A stretch of 64,000 nt of DNA from Rotaria sp. Silwood1 (taxonomy: Eukaryota; Rotifera; Eurotatoria; Philodinida; Philodinidae): NCBI GenBank assembly GCA_905250075.1, contig CAJNOP010000666.1, forward strand, positions 32,646 through 96,645, read 5' to 3'. The notes under the pieces were generated by a model. It was given only the letters and a program-made list of their open reading frames with translations, was not told the origin of the DNA and made no database searches. Within the stretch, counting starts at the first letter, position 1. Every line of letters starts with the position of its first letter. This document shows, one piece after another, positions 59,212-64,000 of this stretch. The position numbers and the translations under genes were made by a program.

Positions 59212-60206
59212 AAATGAAATTTGTAATTAAACAACCTTTATACGAGGGACGCTGAAACAGTTCTGGGACTGATTTTATTGAAAAACAATAAGAAGCACTG
59301 CTATATTTGTGTTATTATCGATGCGTAATTTATACAGGCTTCTATCTATAGACATGATAAACTCTGTTGAATTGAAAATATAGAAATACATTTTACATGA
59401 CTTTTTATACACTGAAAAAAAAATTGAAAAGTTAGTTATCATCCAATATTTATGAGCATATAGGTAACAGTTTACAGTGACAATGTTCTATATCACATAC
59501 TATGATATTTCAATGGATTCATCGTTTTAAAGACGAATAACTAACTATCAGTAGTAGTTTTAAATATGATCGATATCTTGTTAATAATATATTAGAGAAT
59601 ATGATATTTCTATAAACTGATTTTAGTCATATAGATAATTAATCATGTAAGATACTATGTATTGTACATTTGAAATGTGAACAGTGTCTGCTATTAACCC
59701 AGCTGCGATTTGAATTTTTCCGATTATCAGGCTTCCATAAATTTAAATAATTATATTATTCATAAGTCGATCATCATAAACTATCACTATATGTTCATAA
59801 ATATTAAATGAATGATAACCTATTAAAAATAAGAAATTTCATCATTGAATGATACTTAAAATTTTGTGATTTTTCTGTAAATGTATAAAGAATGGTCTAA
59901 TATGTATATTTCTATATTTTCATATATATATGTTTGATTCAATGGAGCTTCCAATGTGTATAGATAGAAGACTGTATGAATTATACATAAACAATAATAC
60001 AAATACAACTGTACTTCTTATTTTTATAATCGATTTTTACTTGATCGACAATATCCAATGTTTTCATCATCATATCATAGTGATTCTTTCTTTAACTATC
60101 GACCTATAGTGTTTATATCAAGAGGTGTTACACATGAATCACCTATTATCAAGCAAAAATTCTACATAACTTATAGTAAACTATCACATTTAGTAATCAA
60201 TCGATG
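59212..60206 (+). pseudogene. Decayed copy of DYNLRB exon 4b, interrupted
   Basis: GAAATTTGTAATTAAACAACC at 59215 and TCGACAATATCCAATG at 60044 onward match exon 4b of unit A, split by the element at 59243-60024. The acceptor AG is changed (TTATTTTAG to TTATTTCAA). The second half still reads YRPI and ESPIIKQKFYITYSKL, similar to the intact exon. Confidence 0.75.
59243..60024. mobile_element. Mariner-like element inserted in the 4b copy of unit B
   Basis: Begins after TA with CGAGGGACGCTGAAACAG. Internal blocks are inverted at the far side (CTTCTATCTATAGACAT at 59340 against TGTGTATAGATAGAAGAC at 59954; TATTTGTGTTATT against AATAATACAAATA), but the outer ~45 bp of the right end are missing. 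Unit A has an uninterrupted TTATATAATCGA at this site. Confidence 0.7.
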
Positions 60207-61393
60207 ACAATGAAACCAGTACGCATTGATTTTTTTTTCGTATATACGGGTTCAAATAATAGAAATTATATAAAAACCTAGTTATGATAATTATTGTTGT
60301 ACTTTATACTAACATAATAGCTGCATTGTTGTTAATATATGATACTTCATGACAAAAGTGCACGATCGAAAGAAAAAAAAAAAGAAAATAATATGAATAG
60401 TGACCATTCAACCGTGTAATTAATAATAATTTTTACTTATGACAAAAAGAAGCAATTTGCTGTTTATTTGCTCTTATTTTAACAAAAACAATACAGTAAA
60501 CGTGAAAAGTACCTTCTCATTATGGCGACAACTGTGCAATCAAATCCTAGAAAGTATGAAATAATATGTTTTTTTTTACTGGAGTGCCGCTATAATTTCA
60601 AATAGACTAAGCAATAAGTTTCATATCAAATGAAAGCTGTTGAAAAACAAAATTTATTAGTAATAAACAATCATGAAAACGAAAATCTTTCATATGTTAA
60701 ACTCTTGAAACTAATAGAATTCTGTAGATAGTAGCCAATATAATATACTATAAATGATTCTTAAGATAGAATAAAAAGGAATTTTACTATAAATACACAG
60801 AAAGATCATTATTCTAGTGAATACCTCTTTTTTTTCCGTTTCTCACAGTCGTTCATATTTCATGCTTATAACTCTATCAAATCGAATCATAGAAATCTAA
60901 AAGCATTTTCATAAATAACAAAATGTTGTCACAACTGAAATGCAATTATTATCTTTAAAAAAATACTAATAATTGATATTTCAAATGTTTTGTCAAATCT
61001 AGAAACTAATACTAAATTATTTTTGAAATTCTTCTATATTCATATTCATTTCGACTTTGTAAAGTAAAGAATATCAACAGTCATCATAATGATTATTGAT
61101 TGTATGCATCAAATAATGAAAAACTAAATCTAATTTTCTATCACATTTAGTTCGAATCTGATCACAAGCATAATTTTTTTCAAGTCTATAATCTGTCATA
61201 CATGGAAATTTCGAAAATGTACTGATAAATCCTGTTTTCGACAAGGTTTCATTTGATATAAAATTTATTGTTTATACTCTATGTGAAATCATAGCAATAT
61301 CTCAGTAGAGAAAGCTTATTTCTCATCTTATACATCCCTGAAATTTGTTGATAATCGAATAAATGTTAATGAAAGTTTATACTATATTCTTAG

Positions 61394-61838
61394 TGCTCAA
61401 GGAAGTCAACAACAAGCAGTAACATCAATACGTCGTGACGGTATATGTATTGTACATTTATATCGTTCAGAAAATTATGAAGGTTTTGGTTTTCATTTAC
61501 AATATAATAAAAGTTATTTTCTTGTTCGAAAAGTTGAAGATGATAGTCCAGCTGCTGATGGTGGTCTCTATGTAGATGATATTATACTTTCAATAAATCA
61601 ACAATCAACAGAAAACATGCCTTATGGTACATTTGCTAAATTAGTTGATGAAAGTTCACGTCTTGATTTGATTGTTCAATCTCGGGAAGAATATTTATAT
61701 TCGATGATACATCGACCAAAAGAGAACAGACAATCGATACCAACAATTCCAATTCCAATTCCAATAAGTAATAAAAAAATCAAAAAGAAACGTCGAATAT
61801 CTCTTTCGAAGATACTGAAAAAAATAACAAATCGTTGA
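61394..61838 (+). CDS. Single-PDZ protein, unit B copy (5' end unresolved)
   Basis: Paralogue of the PDZ gene at 56452, open to TGA 61838. The PDZ core is intact: YEGFGFHLQY, DDSPAADGGLYVDDIILSIN, and LDLIVQSREEYL. It differs in the first strand (RDGICIVHLYRS) and in the tail, where a PIPIPIPIS repeat precedes a very basic end (KKIKKKRRISLSKILKKI). Lack of stops despite many amino-acid changes suggests it is still functional, in contrast to the dead dynein copy beside it. The only early methionine is ATG 61617, inside the PDZ domain, so an upstream exon must supply the start, or the gene is not translated. Confidence 0.6.
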
Positions 61839-62190
61839 ATTATAAAGATTTATTTATCTTTTCTTTTTTGTTGCTTGTATGTATCTGATGTGAAATATTT
61901 TGAACAAAATTAATAAATAAACTATATAGAATATTTATTTTTATGAAAGTTTTTTTTTTCGTATCATAGTGAAAATCTAATACGAATGTTTGAGTAATTA
62001 TATTCTTGCATACGAGTACAATCTCATAAGTAACATATATACATATTGATGCATTAGTTAGAATAAAAGTAAATGAAAAAACAATTATTTGGTTTATTAG
62101 CAAAACTCGATGAAATACAAAGAATATTATATTGAAAATTCTGTATACGACTGCATTAAATATATCTTCCGACTTTAGATATGTTAGACA

Positions 62191-62403
62191 ATGCTAGTCA
62201 TGATCATAGTCACTGGGATGACTAAAAAAAAGTTGTTTCAAGGAAAACTAAAGATAATAGTTAAACATTTTATGGTTGAAAGCGAATTACTTTATAGATC
62301 AAATCAGTCAGAAGATTATCTAAGAGAGATGACTCACAAACATGCTTGTCGCCGATTAAATAAATTAGAAAAAGGATTATTGAAGACTTTATTTTTGAAA
62401 TAA
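62191..62403 (+). other. Possible exon fragment next to PDZ copy B
   Basis: A 70-codon frame whose second half (SEDYLREMTHKHACRRLNKLEK) looks protein-like. In unit A (57180-57265) the homologous DNA reads HDHSHWDDYKEKLFQGKLKII in another frame and then stops, lacking the rest. It may be a relic of an exon frameshifted in B and shortened in A. Confidence 0.25.
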
Positions 62404-63666
62404 GAGATTCTGTAGTAGTCTTTTCTAGATCAAGATCGGAACCACTGGAAAAATAGTTACCGAGGAATCTATTCTTTGTCCTACCAGGTTTAACTAAGCT
62501 ATCGAGTTTTTAATATATTTATTTTCTAGAGATATCAGGTTTTTCGAAACACTCTTATTTTTGAACTTTGATCTGAAGTTTCGTATACAAAAAGAATTCA
62601 ATTAGACTACCTTTTATTATAAAACTATATAGTTTTGAACAAGTTCTCTTCAACATATGAAGCTTTCAAAAAAATGTTTATTATATATATTATTCATGGA
62701 AAAGGCTCTCTATCGTGAAAGTCTCATATTTCATAGAAACTTGATTGAAAACTTCTGAATTTTTTATGGAAATTAGTTTAGTTGAGTTCTCTTTACGTAA
62801 AATGTTTCACATCAACATTTCAAAAATACGAGTTTTTCATAAACCTGAAGCATCTAGACATTAAAAATTCGATACTTTAGTCAACAGGAACCCAAATTCT
62901 TTTAAAACTTTTAATAGAACAACATATAAGATCTATAGACAAACAACCAACAAAATCAGCAGTATCGGAGAAGATTCCTTCGTGAGCACTCCTCACAAAC
63001 GTTTGACACTTGTTGATATCAATGGTTTCACAAGACGACTAAAGATGATTCATACTCCTTCCTCATAAAAAATCTAGGAGCTGTTGGTACTTGAAAACTT
63101 TAGATTTCGATGTTGAAGGGACTGAGATGAACTTTTTTACCAAGTTTAAGATGAAACTCTTTCCTTGGTCATTCTCTTTTTGGATGGATTATCAGTGCTT
63201 CTTTGTCAAATTTTTCGTCATATGCACTTCTAAAAACTATTGAGAGCTATATTTAGAACTTATGCAAACGTGAGATGTCACAAAAATCAACTACTGAAAT
63301 ATAGTTAATGAGAAATATTTAATATCATAAATAATCTATATCAATGATGAATTTCATATAATGTTAATTGTAGCTTTATAAAATGAGTTTCATCTTAAAT
63401 ATATTCATATATATAATCAGTGGTGTATATGTCATCATGGACCATCAGCTGCTATTTATGTTTTCGTCATCAATCGAAAATATTATCAATCATATGTAGA
63501 ATAATGATGATGTTTTTCAAAAAACTGATTTAAATTTGATACGAAAGAAAAATTTAATATTTTTTCGGTGATAGCTTTTTTTTTCGAGAATTTTATTAAT
63601 AATATCGTCAAAATTTTTCAATGTATAGTTAAACAATAAAATTATAATGTTATTACTTTTTTCTAG

Positions 63667-64000
63667 ATTGAAGTTGATGATAGATTAAAATGTATATAAA
63701 AAATATAAAGATGTTCAAGGTTATTTAATTATTAAAAAATGATCATAAGATAATAATTCAAGAAGAAAAAGAATATTAGTATGAATAAATTGAAAAATAT
63801 ATTATCGAAAGAATTCATATTGCAAAAAGTATCGATTTCTCGAAATTGTATAAATACAGTAAAATTTCAAAAACTCTCTCTAATGTGAAATTATTACGAA
63901 TACTATGCAATTCTAATATGTATGAAGATAAAGTTCATACGATTGATTGAATTCCAATAATCGTCTTTGTTTGGTAGTTATATTCAATTTGTAATCATAC
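63667..64000 (+). pseudogene. DYNLRB pseudogene, unit C, cut by the window end
   Basis: Exon 2 begins IEVDDRLKC and carries the same TGT-ATA-TAA stop as unit B, so it was already dead when duplicated. The intron position holding the pogo-like MITE in unit A is empty here (near 63914). Confidence 0.85.

Larger units (their letters stand above)
51570..64000 (+). repeat. Tandem array of DYNLRB + PDZ units (A, B, partial C)
   Basis: Unit A is about 51570-58080, unit B about 58080-63220 and unit C about 63220 to the window end. The run upstream of the dynein gene (CGTGAGATGTCA..., AATATCATAAAT) recurs at about 51616, 58126 and 63270. Both coding parts are repeated: dynein exon 2 at 52002, 58523 and 63667, PDZ exon at 56452 and 61394. 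The joints (57744-58060 against 62889-63210) are nearly identical, so B and C are closer to each other than to A. Size differences come from insertions and deletions of elements. Confidence 0.85.

Noticed and set aside
1..64000. CRISPR arrays, bacterial operons, tRNA or rRNA genes
   Set aside because: No regular spacer array or cloverleaf was seen, and the introns and animal genes show the DNA is eukaryotic.

Overview
This is nuclear DNA of a small-genome metazoan. It is AT-rich, and most introns are 47-72 nt with GT-AG ends. Many start codons sit 0-30 nt downstream of a pyrimidine-rich AG, which suggests spliced-leader trans-splicing. Animal genes (MFF, MED26, TMEM267, dymeclin), divergent F-box/LRR genes and many small inverted-repeat transposons together best fit a bdelloid rotifer (Rotaria or Adineta type). 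The phylum is an inference; no rRNA or mitochondrial marker is present.

Left part (1-7204). A GT-rich simple repeat is split by a 1.7 kb hAT-like element with a perfect 8-bp target duplication. It is followed by a two-exon gene for a small, probably secreted protein (5125-5622) with a TATA box.

Left-centre (7205-22027). Three plus-strand genes lie head to tail with only about 160 nt between them: dymeclin (Golgi), MFF-like (mitochondrial/peroxisomal fission receptor) and CSTF3 (mRNA 3'-end cleavage). Trans-splice-like acceptors lie just before the MFF and CSTF3 starts, so the trio may be an operon. Their large introns are packed with hAT, piggyBac-like and mariner-like miniature elements, some nested.

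Centre (23786-39964). In order: an F-box gene, a Nudix protein with a zinc finger and a receiver-like N-terminus, a VwkA-type vWFA protein (minus), a six-exon F-box/LRR gene with TMEM267 inside its first intron, and MED26 (minus). A 4.9 kb gene-poor stretch with element relics follows.

Right part (44881-64000). KRI1 (minus, 14 exons) encodes a ribosome-biogenesis factor. An unrecognised serine-rich gene lies antisense inside its last intron. Next is a tandem array: a functional roadblock dynein light chain with two alternative last exons plus a PDZ gene (unit A), a second unit with a dead dynein gene and a diverged PDZ gene (unit B), and the start of a third unit (C). Shared lesions show C came from B. 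Comparison of units reveals insertion sites of individual transposons at near base precision.

All exon boundaries were read by eye from splice consensus, phase and family conservation. Spliced lengths of all complete genes are multiples of three.
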